A stretch of DNA of 64,000 nucleotides from Pseudomonas benzenivorans. Its GTDB lineage: Bacteria; Pseudomonadota; Gammaproteobacteria; Pseudomonadales; Pseudomonadaceae. Positions 1 through 8,789 of the stretch are shown piece after piece; positions within the stretch are counted from its first letter, which is position 1; each line of letters opens with the position of its first letter. The stretch spans positions 372,001-436,000 of the forward strand of contig NZ_FNCT01000001.1 in assembly GCF_900100495.1 (NCBI RefSeq), in the 5' to 3' direction. The notes beneath the pieces were generated by a model. The model saw nothing but the letters and a program-made list of their open reading frames with translations, searched no databases and was not told the origin of the DNA. Both the position numbers and the translations under genes were made by a program.

Positions 1-129
1 GCCGTCGAGCAGCATGCCCATGGCTTCGCGCGCTTCTTCACGGGTCAGGTTGCGCGCGCCGCGCTTGCCTTTGCCGAGGATGCGCACGAATTGAGCGAAA
101 GGGTGTTCCGGCGGGGTAACGAGGTTCAT
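1..129 (-). CDS. YbiB/TrpD2-like glycosyltransferase-family protein (5' end only)
   Basis: Only the first 43 codons lie in the window; the gene runs off the left edge. The N-terminus reads MNLVTPPEHPFAQFVRILGK, followed by a basic GKRGARNLTREEA stretch. This matches the start of the YbiB family (anthranilate-phosphoribosyltransferase fold, nucleic-acid binding), which commonly follows tusE in Pseudomonas. Its ATG overlaps the tusE stop as ATGA, so it is probably translationally coupled as the last visible gene of the tus operon. The assignment rests on a short N-terminus and on context. Confidence 0.6.
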   Translation of the reverse strand, partial: MNLVTPPEHPFAQFVRILGKGKRGARNLTREEAREAMGMLLDG

Positions 130-461
130 AGGCAATTCGTCGGTTTGGGCAGGCCCGCCAGCTTGGCGGCGAGTTTGGCGGGAGCGCCTTTGAACAGGAG
201 GTTGAGGTGCAGGCTGTTGCCTTTTTCCGGGCCCAGCTTGAGGGTAGCGTATTTGATCAACGGGCGATTGGCCGGCGATAGCTGGAACTCCTGGTAGAAC
301 CCACGCAATAGTTGCAGCACCTCCCAGTGTTCGCGGCTCAGGCGCAGTTCCTCGCGTTGCGCCAGGGCTTCGGCCACGGTCTCGGACCAATCGTCCAGGT
401 TCAGCAGGTAGCCGTCCTTGTCCAGGGCGATGCGACGGCCGTCGACGATCAACTGATTCAT
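126..461 (-). CDS. tusE: TusE, sulfur-relay protein of the DsrC family
   Basis: 111 residues, the usual size for TusE/DsrC. TusE takes persulfide sulfur from the TusBCD complex and passes it to MnmA for 2-thiolation of uridine 34 in tRNA (cytoplasmic). The C-terminus ends GLPKPTNCL with the sulfur-accepting cysteine as the penultimate residue, exactly as in enterobacterial TusE; the family motif REHWEVLQLLRGFYQEF is also present. The ATG at 461 was chosen over longer upstream readings because the protein then starts at the family's normal place. It overlaps tusB upstream by 4 bp and the YbiB-like gene downstream by 4 bp, so the set is one operon. Confidence 0.93.
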   Translation of the reverse strand: MNQLIVDGRRIALDKDGYLLNLDDWSETVAEALAQREELRLSREHWEVLQLLRGFYQEFQLSPANRPLIKYATLKLGPEKGNSLHLNLLFKGAPAKLAAKLAGLPKPTNCL

Positions 462-757
462 AGCCAGCTGTTGACCTTGCCGAAACGACAGCTGAGTTCG
501 ACAAAGCCGGGGTAGTCGACCACCTGCACCCGCGGTGGGGCGTCGATGGCGCGTGCGCAGAGGTCTTCCTCCAGGGCGAACAGGCCAATGTTCGCCGGCA
601 TCAGGTCCAGGGCCTGGCGCTGCGCGGTACCGCGTTGCAGGGCATAGACGGCATCGCCGCTGAGCAGTAGGCCGTCGCCGCTGCCGAGCAGGCGCAGGCA
701 ACTGCTCAAGCGGCTGTCGCTGAATGGCGAGTGGGAAAGCACATGCAAAGTGGCCAT
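458..757 (-). CDS. tusB: TusB, sulfurtransferase complex subunit (DsrH family)
   Basis: 99 residues beginning MATLHVLSHSPF, typical of TusB/DsrH. It is the small subunit of the TusBCD heterohexamer, which relays sulfur from TusA to TusE during tRNA wobble-uridine thiolation. The assignment rests on size, the N-terminus and its place between tusC and tusE. The stop overlaps the tusE start by 4 bp and its start abuts the tusC stop, implying coupled translation. TusB is the least conserved subunit, so identification is partly positional. Confidence 0.85.
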   Translation of the reverse strand: MATLHVLSHSPFSDSRLSSCLRLLGSGDGLLLSGDAVYALQRGTAQRQALDLMPANIGLFALEEDLCARAIDAPPRVQVVDYPGFVELSCRFGKVNSWL

Positions 758-1116
758 CAGAGGGTAATTACCTGGTCGTAGCGGTCAATGAGTGCGGTGA
801 GTGCGGCGTCATCCAGCGTCTCGATGGCAAGGGCCAGCGCCTGGCCATCCAGGCCGCGTTCCTGCAGGCTGCGCGTCGAGGCGTACAGCGCCTCGACGCC
901 GAACAGCGGCAGTGCTTGTAAATTCGCGCTCAGGTCCTTCTGCTGCAGGGTGCCGGGCTGTTGCGAGCCAACCAGCTGCAGCACCCCGTCATCGAGAAAC
1001 AGCATGCCGATCGGCAAGTCGAAGGCACCGCCGGCCAGGGCGATATCCAGCGCCTCGCGCGCACTCGGGCCGGACCAGGGGGGCTGGCGGCTGACGATCA
1101 ACAAGGACTTGCTCAT
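757..1116 (-). CDS. tusC: TusC, sulfurtransferase complex subunit (DsrF family)
   Basis: 119 residues from MSKSLLIVSRQPPWSGPSAR; the longer in-frame reading to 1167 is rejected because a GGAGGG ribosome-binding site sits just upstream of the ATG at 1116. DsrE/F-fold subunit of TusBCD. The stretch REALDIALAGGAFDLPIGMLFLDDGV is characteristic of the fold. It lies between tusD and tusB with essentially no gap, in the standard D-C-B-E order of gammaproteobacteria. Confidence 0.9.
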   Translation of the reverse strand: MSKSLLIVSRQPPWSGPSAREALDIALAGGAFDLPIGMLFLDDGVLQLVGSQQPGTLQQKDLSANLQALPLFGVEALYASTRSLQERGLDGQALALAIETLDDAALTALIDRYDQVITL

Positions 1117-1117
1117 C

Positions 1118-1510
1118 TCAAGGCCCTCCGAAGCACAGCAGGCGATCGGCCATCTGCGTCGCCTCATGCAGCTGGCCCAGCCCGGAAAGCTCCCAGGGTG
1201 CAGTCAGGTTGGCAGCCGTTCGACCATAACGCTGCGCTTCCTCCGCATTCAGCACCCCGCGGCGCAAGGCGGCGGCGATGCACACCACGCCATCCAGGTG
1301 CTGCTCCTGAACGAAGGTGCGCCACTCGGCGGACAGATCCAGCTCATCCTGGGCGCTGACCACGGCGCTCGAGGCGCTGTGCACACCGTCCTGATAGAAG
1401 AACAGCCGCACGATCTCATGCCCGCCCGCCAGCGCCGCCTGGGCGAAACGCAGCGCGCGGCGAGAGGAGGGGGCATGCGGTGCGGAAAAGAGGGCGATGA
1501 CGAATTTCAT
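1118..1510 (-). CDS. tusD: TusD, catalytic sulfurtransferase subunit (DsrE family)
   Basis: 130 residues from MKFVIALFSAPHAP (an in-frame TTG two codons upstream is less likely). TusD carries the sulfur-binding cysteine of TusBCD; here the conserved cysteine lies in DGVVCIAAALRRGVLN, about residue 78, at the expected position for the DsrE active site. First gene of the tus operon, one base from tusC. It has no close upstream neighbour on its strand: a terminator at 1580-1604 separates it from yccA, so the operon promoter should lie between 1510 and 1580. Confidence 0.92.
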   Translation of the reverse strand: MKFVIALFSAPHAPSSRRALRFAQAALAGGHEIVRLFFYQDGVHSASSAVVSAQDELDLSAEWRTFVQEQHLDGVVCIAAALRRGVLNAEEAQRYGRTAANLTAPWELSGLGQLHEATQMADRLLCFGGP

Positions 1511-1579
1511 GGACAACCCGGCAAGGAAACCTGGCGGAATGATAAAGCCTGAGCGTGCAAGATGCTCGTCACGAACATG

Positions 1580-1604
1580 AAAAAGCCCGCCGAAGCGGGC
1601 TTTT
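1580..1604 (-). terminator. Rho-independent terminator of yccA
   Basis: Ten-base inverted repeat AAAAGCCCGC / GCGGGCTTTT around a CGAA loop, 18 bp past the yccA stop. The A/T flanks make it plausible in both directions; it isolates yccA from the tus operon. Confidence 0.85.
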
Positions 1605-1621
1605 CCGGGGTGTCGCAGCGA

Positions 1622-2290
1622 TCAGTCGTCGCCGCCCATCAGGCCGAACAGTTGCAGCAGGCTGACGAACAGGTTGTAGATCGACACATACAGGCTGATG
1701 GTCGCCATGATGTAGTTGCGCTCGCCGCCGTGGATGATCGCACTGGTCTGGAACAGGATGCAGACCGAGGAGAACAGCACGAAGCCGGCGCTGATCGCCA
1801 ACTGCAGGCCGCTGATCTGGAAGAAAATACTCACCAGCATCGCACCGAGCAGGACGAAGAACCCGGCGGTGATGAAGCCGCTGAGGAAGCTCATGTCCTT
1901 GCGCGTGGTCAGCACATAGGCAGACAGGCCACAGAACACCAGAGCAGTCATGGCGAATGCCGAACTGACCACTTCCGCGCCATTGGCCATGCCCAGGTAA
2001 CGATTGAGGATCGGCCCGAGCGTGTAGCCCATGAAGCCGGTCAGCGCCAGCGTCGACACCAGGCCCCAGGGCGAGTTGCGCAGCTTGGCAGTGAGGAAGA
2101 ACAGTCCGTAGAAGCCGATCAGCACCACGAAGAAGTTCGGGTAGGGCACGTTGGCGCGCTGCGCCAGAAAGGCCACCAAGCCGCTAAAGGCCAAGGTGAT
2201 GGCCAGCAGGCCGTAGGTGTTGCGCAGGACGCGGCTGACTTCTAGCTGCTCGACCTGCGCATGGCTGAGCGCGTAATCGTGTTCGGGCAT
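1622..2290 (-). CDS. yccA: Bax inhibitor-1/YccA family inner-membrane protein
   Basis: 222 residues from MPEHDYALSHAQVEQLEVSR, with an AGGAG site about 8 bp upstream; the longer frame to 2344 was rejected for that reason. Seven hydrophobic segments fill residues 25-215, and the protein ends in a polar LMGGDD tail. YccA in Escherichia coli binds and modulates the FtsH membrane protease; BI-1 relatives act as calcium-leak channels. The function here is inferred from the family. Monocistronic, ending in a strong terminator. It sits next to tRNA-Ser as in other Pseudomonas genomes. Confidence 0.9.
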   Translation of the reverse strand: MPEHDYALSHAQVEQLEVSRVLRNTYGLLAITLAFSGLVAFLAQRANVPYPNFFVVLIGFYGLFFLTAKLRNSPWGLVSTLALTGFMGYTLGPILNRYLGMANGAEVVSSAFAMTALVFCGLSAYVLTTRKDMSFLSGFITAGFFVLLGAMLVSIFFQISGLQLAISAGFVLFSSVCILFQTSAIIHGGERNYIMATISLYVSIYNLFVSLLQLFGLMGGDD

Positions 2291-2423
2291 GGCGACACTC
2301 CTGTAGAGGCTAATGGTTCCGTGACCAGGGTCGAGAAGGATCATAACAGAGCCTTGGCGCGTGCCAACCCGGAGAGTTTGACAGCGTGTTGCGTTCCGGT
2401 AAGATTGCCGCCCGCCTTACGCC

Positions 2424-2513
2424 GGAAGCGTGGCAGAGCGGTTGAATGCAACGGTCTTGAAAACCGTCGAAGGGGAAACTCTTCCGTGAGTTCGAATCTC
2501 ACCGCTTCCGCCA
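2424..2513 (+). tRNA. tRNA-Ser(UGA)
   Basis: 90-nt class II tRNA. Acceptor arms GGAAGCG and CGCTTCC pair, followed by G and an encoded CCA. The anticodon loop CTTGAAA gives anticodon TGA; there is a long variable arm and a T-loop TTCGAATC. Both flanks are core genes, so no island is integrated here. Confidence 0.97.
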
Positions 2514-2862
2514 TCTCTCTGTACTCCCCTTCGTATCGATCGAATAATCTCCTGGGACTGCGCTTCGCCGGCTCGAGTCGCGGCCGGTCAGCAGGTGGCT
2601 GGGTGCCTATTTGACCTGCCATGACCGGCCACATCGCTGGCCAATACTCTGCAGATTGGATGCTCTGACGGTTTTTCTCTGTCTTCAAATGCTTTGAGGT
2701 CGAGAACGCCCTACCCAGGAAAACAACTTTCTGACGTTTGCTATTTGACTGGCATGCGCCAAGCTCAAGCTAGGTCTGTCTCACTCTTTTTGATAAGGTG
2801 AGCGGCGGCAAATAAAGACCCCCATAAGACTGCAGTTTTCGGATGCGCAACGAGGAGTCCGC
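2514..2862 (+). other. Intergenic region upstream of gacA
   Basis: 349 bp with no supportable gene. It should hold the gacA promoter; a TTGACT at about 2745 is a possible -35 element, but no convincing -10 pairs with it. A GAGGAG ribosome-binding site at 2852-2857 precedes the gacA start. Confidence 0.5.
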
Positions 2863-3507
2863 TTGATTAGGGTGCTAGTGGTCGATGACCACGATCTGGT
2901 TCGAACAGGCATCACGCGCATGCTCGCCGACATCGACGGGCTGCATGTCGTAGGTCAAGCCGAGTCGGGCGAGGAATCGCTGAAGAAGGCCCGCGAACTG
3001 AAGCCGGACGTCGTCCTGATGGACGTCAAGATGCCCGGCATCGGTGGCCTGGAGGCGACGCGCAAGCTGATCCGCAGCCATCCCGATCTGAAGGTCGTCG
3101 CCGTCACCGCCTGCGAAGAAGACCCGTTCCCCACGCGCTTGCTGCAAGCTGGCGCAGCCGGCTATCTGACCAAGGGCGCCGCGCTGGAGGAGATGGTGCA
3201 GGCGATCCGCCTGGTGTTCGCCGGGCAGCGTTATATCAGCCCGCAAATCGCCCAGCAGTTGGCGTTGAAATCCTTTCAGCCGCAGAGCAACAACTCGCCG
3301 TTCGATCTACTGTCCGAGCGCGAGATCCAGATCGCCCTGATGATCGCCGGTTGCCAGAAGGTGCAGAGCATCTCCGACAAGCTTTGCCTGTCGCCGAAAA
3401 CCGTCAACACTTACCGCTATCGGATCTTCGAGAAGTTGTCGATCACCAGCGACGTGGAGCTGGCCCTGTTGGCCGTGCGGCACGGCATGGTCGATGCCAG
3501 CAGTTGA
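2863..3507 (+). CDS. gacA: GacA/UvrY two-component response regulator
   Basis: 214 residues. The N-terminal receiver domain (1-120) has the acidic pocket DD at residues 8-9, phospho-acceptor Asp in [10 protein letters not shown] (about 54) and the switch lysine in YLTKGA. The C-terminal LuxR-type HTH is at about 150-205 ([29 protein letters not shown]). Phosphorylated by GacS, GacA activates small RNAs that titrate RsmA, controlling secondary metabolism, biofilm and virulence. Translation starts at TTG (2863), six bases after a GAGGAG site; no in-frame ATG fits. A TTG start is known for gacA in pseudomonads. uvrC follows after one base. Confidence 0.97.
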   Translation: MIRVLVVDDHDLVRTGITRMLADIDGLHVVGQAESGEESLKKARELKPDVVLMDVKMPGIGGLEATRKLIRSHPDLKVVAVTACEEDPFPTRLLQAGAAGYLTKGAALEEMVQAIRLVFAGQRYISPQIAQQLALKSFQPQSNNSPFDLLSEREIQIALMIAGCQKVQSISDKLCLSPKTVNTYRYRIFEKLSITSDVELALLAVRHGMVDASS

Positions 3508-3508
3508 A

Positions 3509-5332
3509 ATGAGCGCCCCGTTCGATCCCAGTGCATTTCTTGCCACCTGCAGCAGCCGCCCCGGCGTCTACCGCATGTTCGATGCGGGCGCCAAGCTGCT
3601 CTACGTCGGCAAGGCGAAGAACCTGAAGAAGCGTCTCGCCAGCTACTTCCGCAAGAGCGGCCTGGCGCCGAAGACCGCGGCGCTGGTCGGCAAGATCGTC
3701 CAGGTCGAAACCATCATCACCGCCAACGAGACCGAGGCGCTGCTGCTCGAGCAGACGCTGATCAAGGAGTGGCGGCCGCCGTACAACATCCTGTTGCGCG
3801 ACGACAAATCCTACCCCTACGTGTTTCTCTCCGACGGCGAGTTTCCGCGCCTCGGTATCCATCGCGGGGCGAAGAAACAGAAGGGCCGCTACTTCGGCCC
3901 TTACCCCAGCGCCGGGGCGATCCGCGAGAGCCTCGGCCTGCTGCAGAAAACCTTCCTGGTGCGCCAGTGCGAGGACAGCTACTTCAAGAACCGCACGCGG
4001 CCCTGCCTGCAATACCAGATCAAACGCTGCAAGGGGCCGTGCGTCGGTCTGGTCGACCCGGCGGAATATGCCGAGGACGTGCGCCACTCGGTGATGTTCC
4101 TCGAGGGGCGCAGCAATGCCTTGAACGATGAACTGTCCGGCGGCATGCAGAAGGCCGCAGCGGAGCTGGATTTCGAGCGCGCCGCCGAACTGCGCGATCA
4201 GGTAGCCCTGCTGCGCCGGGTGCAGGATCAGCAGAGCATGGAGGGCGGCAGTGGCGATGTGGACGTGGTCGCCGCCATCGTCAACCCGGGCGGCGCCTGC
4301 GTGCACCTGATCAGCGTGCGCGGCGGCCGGGTGCTCGGCAGCAAGAACTTCTTCCCGCAGGTGGCGATCGAGGAGGAGGGTAGCGAGGTCCTGTTGGCCT
4401 TCCTCGCCCAGTATTACCTGGGCAACCGGGAGCGCGACCTGCCGGGCGAGCTGATCGTCAATGTGCAGCACGAAGACTTCCCCACCCTGATCGCTGCCAT
4501 CGCCGAATCGCGCGGTCGCGAGCTGGGCATCAGCTACCGTGTGCGCGGTACCCGGGCGCGCTGGCAGCAGTTGGCGGTGACCAATGCCGAGCAGGCGCTC
4601 GGCGCGCGCCTGGCCAACCGCCAACATGTGGCCGCGCGCTTCGAAGCGCTGGCCGAGGCGCTGGACATGGACGAGGTGCCGCAGCGCCTGGAGTGCTTCG
4701 ACATCAGCCATTCCAGCGGCGAGGCGACGGTGGCGTCCTGCGTGGTGTTCGGCCCGGAAGGCCCGCTGAAGTCCGATTACCGGCGCTACAACATCGAAGG
4801 CGTCACCGCCGGCGATGACTACGCCGCCATGCACCAGGCGCTGACCCGGCGCTTCAGCAAGGTCAAGGACGGCGAGGGCAAGCTACCGGATATTCTGCTG
4901 GTCGATGGTGGCAAGGGGCAGCTGGCCATGGCCCGCGAGGTACTCGAGGAGTTGGCGGTGCCCGAGTTGATCCTGCTCGGCGTGGCCAAGGGCGCGACGC
5001 GCAAGCCTGGGCTGGAAACCCTCTACCTCAACGACGCCGCCCACGAGTTCACCCTGCCGGGCAACTCGCCGGCGCTGCACCTGATCCAGCAGATTCGCGA
5101 CGAATCGCACCGTTTCGCCATCACCGGACACCGCGCCCGCCGTGGCAAGGCTCGCCGCACTTCCAGCCTGGAAGAGGTGGCGGGCGTGGGGCCGAAGCGT
5201 CGGCGCGAACTGCTCAACCACTTCGGCGGCCTGCAAGAACTGTCGCGCGCCAGCGTCGAGGAGATCGCCAAGGCGCCCGGCATCAGTAAAAAGCTTGCCG
5301 AGCTGATTTATGCGGCATTGCACAGCGAGTAG
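3509..5332 (+). CDS. uvrC: UvrC, excinuclease ABC subunit C
   Basis: 607 residues from [20 protein letters not shown]; an ATG five codons upstream overlaps gacA and is less likely. Order: GIY-YIG nuclease (about 15-95, GVYRMF and [13 protein letters not shown]) for the 3' incision, Cys-rich block (about 150-180), UvrB-binding UVR helix (about 200-240, [18 protein letters not shown]), RNase H-like nuclease for the 5' incision ([27 protein letters not shown]) and C-terminal tandem HhH ([28 protein letters not shown]). All parts look intact. Co-transcribed with gacA, the conserved Pseudomonas arrangement. Confidence 0.98.
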   Translation: MSAPFDPSAFLATCSSRPGVYRMFDAGAKLLYVGKAKNLKKRLASYFRKSGLAPKTAALVGKIVQVETIITANETEALLLEQTLIKEWRPPYNILLRDDKSYPYVFLSDGEFPRLGIHRGAKKQKGRYFGPYPSAGAIRESLGLLQKTFLVRQCEDSYFKNRTRPCLQYQIKRCKGPCVGLVDPAEYAEDVRHSVMFLEGRSNALNDELSGGMQKAAAELDFERAAELRDQVALLRRVQDQQSMEGGSGDVDVVAAIVNPGGACVHLISVRGGRVLGSKNFFPQVAIEEEGSEVLLAFLAQYYLGNRERDLPGELIVNVQHEDFPTLIAAIAESRGRELGISYRVRGTRARWQQLAVTNAEQALGARLANRQHVAARFEALAEALDMDEVPQRLECFDISHSSGEATVASCVVFGPEGPLKSDYRRYNIEGVTAGDDYAAMHQALTRRFSKVKDGEGKLPDILLVDGGKGQLAMAREVLEELAVPELILLGVAKGATRKPGLETLYLNDAAHEFTLPGNSPALHLIQQIRDESHRFAITGHRARRGKARRTSSLEEVAGVGPKRRRELLNHFGGLQELSRASVEEIAKAPGISKKLAELIYAALHSE

Positions 5333-5365
5333 AATGCCGGCTCACCTCGCAGCCCAGTTGTGCCG

Positions 5366-5926
5366 ATGAATATCCCCAACCTGCTTACCGTGCTCCGCGT
5401 CCTGCTGATTCCGATCTTCATCCTGCTGTTCTATCTGCCGTTCAGCTGGAGTTACTGGGCCGCCAGTGCGGTGTTCGCCATTGCCGCCGTCACCGACTGG
5501 CTGGATGGCTATCTGGCGCGGCGCTGGGAGCAGAGCACGCCGTTCGGCGCCTTTCTCGATCCGGTCGCCGACAAGCTGATGGTGGCGGTCGCCCTGGTGC
5601 TGCTGGTGGCCGAGCATGCCAATCTGTGGCTGACCTTGCCGGCGGCGATCATCATCGGTCGCGAGATCGTCGTTTCGGCCCTGCGCGAATGGATGGCCGA
5701 GTTGGGCGCGCGGGCCCACGTTGCCGTGTCCAACCTGGCCAAATGGAAGACCGCGGCGCAGATGGTCGCGCTGATCATGCTGCTGGCCAATCCACCTATG
5801 TTCACCTTCTGGGTGTTGCTCGGCTATGTGCTGCTGATCATCGCCGCGGTGCTGACCCTGTGGTCGATGCTGCAGTACCTGCTGGCCGCCTGGCCGCATC
5901 TCAGCACCACCGCCGAAAAGAAATAA
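5366..5926 (+). CDS. pgsA: PgsA, phosphatidylglycerophosphate synthase
   Basis: 186 residues from [20 protein letters not shown] (a GTG two codons earlier is possible). It makes phosphatidylglycerol phosphate from CDP-diacylglycerol and glycerol-3-phosphate in the inner membrane. The CDP-alcohol phosphotransferase signature D-G-x2-A-R-x8-G-x3-D-x3-D is present as DGYLAR...[10 protein letters not shown] at about 45-70. Four to five membrane segments. Follows uvrC by 33 bp and precedes the tRNA cluster, as in other pseudomonads. Confidence 0.96.
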   Translation: MNIPNLLTVLRVLLIPIFILLFYLPFSWSYWAASAVFAIAAVTDWLDGYLARRWEQSTPFGAFLDPVADKLMVAVALVLLVAEHANLWLTLPAAIIIGREIVVSALREWMAELGARAHVAVSNLAKWKTAAQMVALIMLLANPPMFTFWVLLGYVLLIIAAVLTLWSMLQYLLAAWPHLSTTAEKK

Positions 5927-5945
5927 ACTTTTTTGAATCAAGGGG

Positions 5946-5973
5946 TTGACTGGGCGCTTCGAAGCTATAGAAT
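5946..5973 (+). promoter_or_regulatory. Sigma-70 promoter of the tRNA-Gly/Cys cluster
   Basis: TTGACT (5946-5951), 16 bp spacer, TAGAAT (5968-5973), then GC-rich sequence; tRNA-Gly starts 20 bp downstream. A near-consensus promoter typical of stable RNA genes. Confidence 0.75.
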
Positions 5974-5993
5974 GGCGCCCGTCATCACGACAA

Positions 5994-6069
<76 letters not shown>

Positions 6070-6108
6070 GTTTCAACGGGCCGTTTAGAACGGCCCGTTT
6101 AGTTTCAA

Positions 6109-6182
6109 GGCTGAGTAGCAGAGTGGTTATGCACCGGATTGCAAATCCGTGAACGCCGGTTCGATTCCGACCTCAGCCTCCA
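6109..6182 (+). tRNA. tRNA-Cys(GCA)
   Basis: 74 nt. Acceptor GGCTGAG pairs with CTCAGCC; anticodon GCA in ATTGCAA; T-loop GTTCGATTC; CCA encoded. The 39-bp gap from tRNA-Gly contains an AACGGGCCGTT / AACGGCCCGTT hairpin that may aid processing or partially terminate. Confidence 0.96.
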
Positions 6183-6187
6183 ATTAG

Positions 6188-6223
6188 AAAGCCTCGTAGA
6201 TCAATGATTTACGAGGCTTTTTT
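6188..6223 (+). terminator. Rho-independent terminator after tRNA-Cys
   Basis: AAAGCCTCGTA and TACGAGGCTTT form an 11-bp stem, followed by a run of T. It closes the tRNA-Gly/tRNA-Cys transcript. Confidence 0.88.
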
Positions 6224-6294
6224 ATTGAAGATTGGAAACCTTGCGAGCCGCGCAAGGGCTGTATATAGTCCAGGCCACGCTTTTTAGCTCTACC

Positions 6295-6381
6295 GCCCGA
6301 ATGGCGAAATCGGTAGACGCAAGGGACTTAAAATCCCTCGAGGGTAACCTCGTGCCGGTTCGATTCCGGCTTCGGGCACCA
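6295..6381 (+). tRNA. tRNA-Leu(UAA)
   Basis: 87-nt class II tRNA. Acceptor GCCCGAA pairs with TTCGGGC; anticodon TAA in ACTTAAAA; long variable arm; T-loop GTTCGATTC; CCA encoded. It lies after the terminator, so it probably has its own promoter (GTATATAGT near 6261 could be the -10 region). Confidence 0.97.
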
Positions 6382-6507
6382 TCCTTTCCGCAAATTCTCT
6401 CCCTCTCTTCCCCTCACTGCATACCTGTCACGCGACTGTCGCGCCTGTGTCATACGCCTGCCACCCGCTTTAGCTGCAATCGCTGCAACTCATCTGGAGG
6501 TGCGGCG

Positions 6508-7869
6508 ATGCGAATCTGCGTGATCGGAGCAGGCTATGTGGGGCTGGTGTCGGCGGCGTGTTTTGCCGAGATGGGTAACCGGGTGATCTGCGTCGAGCGC
6601 GATCCGTTGCGCGTCGCCCGCCTGGCCCGCGGCGAAGTGCCGATCTACGAACCGGGGCTGGAGCCGATGCTCAAGGCGCACCTGGCCAGCGGTCAGTTGA
6701 GTTTTACCCAGTACCTTGCCGAAGGCATCGCCCTGGCGGAAGTCGTCTTTATCGCAGTCGGCACGCCGAGCGGGGAGGACGGTTCGGCAGATCTGTCGCA
6801 TGTCCTGGCGGTAGCCGACGATCTGGGCGATAGCCTGGAACAGGCCTGTATCGTGGTGGATAAGTCCACCGTGCCGGTGGGCACCGGCCAGCGGGTCGCA
6901 GAGCGGATAAACCGGCGCCTGGCGCAGCGCGGCAGGCGCTTCAGGATCGTGGTGGCCAGCAACCCGGAGTTTCTCAAGGAGGGTTCGGCCGTTGACGACT
7001 TCATGCGCCCGGATCGGGTCATCATCGGCTGTGATGAAGCGGTTAGCGCCGAGGTGCTGCGCCAGCTGTACGCGCCGTTTCTGCGCAACCATGAGCGCTT
7101 ATTGTGCATGGGCCTGCGTGCGGCGGAGTTCAGCAAGTACGCGGCCAATGCCTTCCTGGCCACCAAGATCTCCTTCGTCAACGAGATGGCCGGACTGTGC
7201 GCTCGGCTGGACGTGGACATCGAGGAGGTGCGGCGTGGCATCGGTAGCGACAAGCGCATCGGCACCCACTTCATCTATGCCGGCTGCGGCTATGGTGGTT
7301 CCTGCTTTCCCAAGGACGTCCGCGCGCTGATTCGCACGGCCGAACAGGAAGGCATCGAACCCGGCATCCTGCGCGCCGTGGAGGCACGCAATGCGCTGCA
7401 GAAGACCCTGCTGTTCCAGGCCCTGCGCGAGCATTTCAATGGTCATTTGCAAGGCCGGGTGGTGGCGCTCTGGGGCTTGGCGTTCAAGCCGGGCACCGAC
7501 GATCTGCGCGAGGCGCCGAGTCTGGTGCTGCTCGATGCGCTGCTGGCGGCCGGTGCCACGGTGCAGGCTTGCGACCCGGTCGCCACCGCCGGCGTGGCTG
7601 CGCGTTATGCCCAGGCCGTGGCAAGCGGCCAACTGCGCCTGAGCGAATCGCCCTACAGCGTCGTAGACGGTGCCGACACCCTGGTCCTGGTGACCGAGTG
7701 GAAGCAATTCCGTCAGCCGGATTTCGCCCGGATTCGCGGCCTGATGCGCATGCCTGTGCTGTTCGACGGCCGCAACATCTACGACGCCAAGCAGCTCGCC
7801 GCGCTGGGTTTTCTCTATCGCGGCATCGGTAGGCCGGCGCTTGGGCGTTGTATGGTCAGTGCGGCCTGA
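6508..7869 (+). CDS. ugd: UDP-glucose 6-dehydrogenase
   Basis: 453 residues from MRICVIGAGYVGLVSAACFA with TGGAGG about 8 bp upstream; longer readings run into tRNA-Leu. NAD-dependent oxidation of UDP-glucose to UDP-glucuronate for surface polysaccharides. The Rossmann motif GAGYVGL is at 7-13; the catalytic cysteine is in YGGSCFPKDVRALI (about 263); the central helix and C-terminal UDP-binding domain (GLAFKPGTDDLREAPS) are intact. It is followed within 40 bp by galU, which makes its substrate; P. aeruginosa has the same pair. Confidence 0.97.
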   Translation: MRICVIGAGYVGLVSAACFAEMGNRVICVERDPLRVARLARGEVPIYEPGLEPMLKAHLASGQLSFTQYLAEGIALAEVVFIAVGTPSGEDGSADLSHVLAVADDLGDSLEQACIVVDKSTVPVGTGQRVAERINRRLAQRGRRFRIVVASNPEFLKEGSAVDDFMRPDRVIIGCDEAVSAEVLRQLYAPFLRNHERLLCMGLRAAEFSKYAANAFLATKISFVNEMAGLCARLDVDIEEVRRGIGSDKRIGTHFIYAGCGYGGSCFPKDVRALIRTAEQEGIEPGILRAVEARNALQKTLLFQALREHFNGHLQGRVVALWGLAFKPGTDDLREAPSLVLLDALLAAGATVQACDPVATAGVAARYAQAVASGQLRLSESPYSVVDGADTLVLVTEWKQFRQPDFARIRGLMRMPVLFDGRNIYDAKQLAALGFLYRGIGRPALGRCMVSAA

Positions 7870-7907
7870 TAGACTGCGCGGGCATTTGCTAACCGTTAAG
7901 GAGTCCC

Positions 7908-8747
7908 ATGATCAAGAAATGCTTGTTCCCGGCAGCCGGTTACGGCACCCGCTTCCTACCCGCGACCAAGTCCATGCCCAAGGAGATGCTGCCGGTGGTG
8001 AACAAGCCGCTGATCCAGTATGGCGTCGAAGAGGCACTCGAGGCCGGGCTGGCGGAAATCGCCATGGTCACCGGCCGTGGCAAACGCGCGCTGGAAGATC
8101 ACTTCGACATCAGCTACGAATTGGAGCACCAGATCCGCGACACCGACAAGGAGAAGTATCTGACCGGCATCCGCCGCCTGATCGACGAATGCACCTTCTC
8201 CTACACCCGCCAGATCGAAATGAAAGGCCTCGGCCATGCCATTCTCTCGGGGCGTCCGTTGATCGGTGACGAGCCCTTTGCCGTGGTCCTGGCCGACGAC
8301 CTGTGCCTGAACCTCGATGGCGACGCGGTACTGACCCAGATGGTCAAGCTGTACAACCAGTTCCGCTGCTCGATCGTGGCGATCCAGGAAGTACCCCCGG
8401 AGGAGACCCACAAGTACGGGGTGATTGCCGGCGAGATGATCCGCGACGACATCTACCGGGTGAACAGCATGGTCGAGAAGCCCAAGCCGGAAGATGCGCC
8501 GTCGAACCTGGCGATCATCGGCCGTTACATCCTCACGCCGGATATCTTCGAGATCATCGAGAACACCCCGCCGGGCAAGGGCGGTGAGATCCAGATCACC
8601 GATGCGCTGATGAAACAGGCCCAGGATGGCTGCGTGCTGGCCTACAAGTTCAAGGGCCAGCGTTTCGACTGCGGCGGCGCGGAAGGCTATATCGACGCCA
8701 CCAACTTCTGTTTCGAGCATTTCTACAAAACCGGCAAGGCTTACTGA
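7908..8747 (+). CDS. galU: UTP-glucose-1-phosphate uridylyltransferase
   Basis: 279 residues, the normal GalU length. Makes UDP-glucose from UTP and glucose-1-phosphate in the cytoplasm, feeding LPS core, capsule and the Ugd reaction. The nucleotidyltransferase signature FPAAGYGTRFLPATKSMPKE is at 7-26, with the DD metal motif in VVLADDLCLN (about 130) and VEKPKPEDAPSNLA downstream. A strong AAGGAG lies 4 bp before the start. Probably co-transcribed with ugd and terminated by the hairpin at 8761. Confidence 0.98.
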   Translation: MIKKCLFPAAGYGTRFLPATKSMPKEMLPVVNKPLIQYGVEEALEAGLAEIAMVTGRGKRALEDHFDISYELEHQIRDTDKEKYLTGIRRLIDECTFSYTRQIEMKGLGHAILSGRPLIGDEPFAVVLADDLCLNLDGDAVLTQMVKLYNQFRCSIVAIQEVPPEETHKYGVIAGEMIRDDIYRVNSMVEKPKPEDAPSNLAIIGRYILTPDIFEIIENTPPGKGGEIQITDALMKQAQDGCVLAYKFKGQRFDCGGAEGYIDATNFCFEHFYKTGKAY

Positions 8748-8760
8748 AGCGAGTCGCGCC

Positions 8761-8786
8761 AAAGTCACCTTCGGGTGGCTTTTTTG
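8761..8786 (+). terminator. Terminator of ugd-galU
   Basis: AAGTCACC / GGTGGCTT stem with a TTCG loop and six T residues, 13 bp after galU. Confidence 0.88.
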
Positions 8787-8789
8787 TGT

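Noticed and set aside
1562..2245. 227-codon plus-strand frame opposite yccA
   Set aside because: Antisense shadow: His/Gln/Glu-rich composition, no domain, no ribosome-binding site, and yccA on the other strand is convincing.
2341..2688. 115-codon minus-strand frame across tRNA-Ser
   Set aside because: It overlaps a structurally perfect tRNA and has no ribosome-binding site or recognisable domain.
3443..4834. 463-codon open frame on the minus strand
   Set aside because: It lies antisense to uvrC, whose motifs are complete; the frame is an effect of high-GC codon bias and has no family features.
6074..6100. Hairpin between tRNA-Gly and tRNA-Cys as a full terminator
   Set aside because: The stem is good but there is no T run, and tRNA-Cys directly downstream has no promoter of its own, so complete termination is unlikely.
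7956..8768. 270-codon minus-strand frame opposite galU
   Set aside because: Antisense shadow of a clearly functional GalU.
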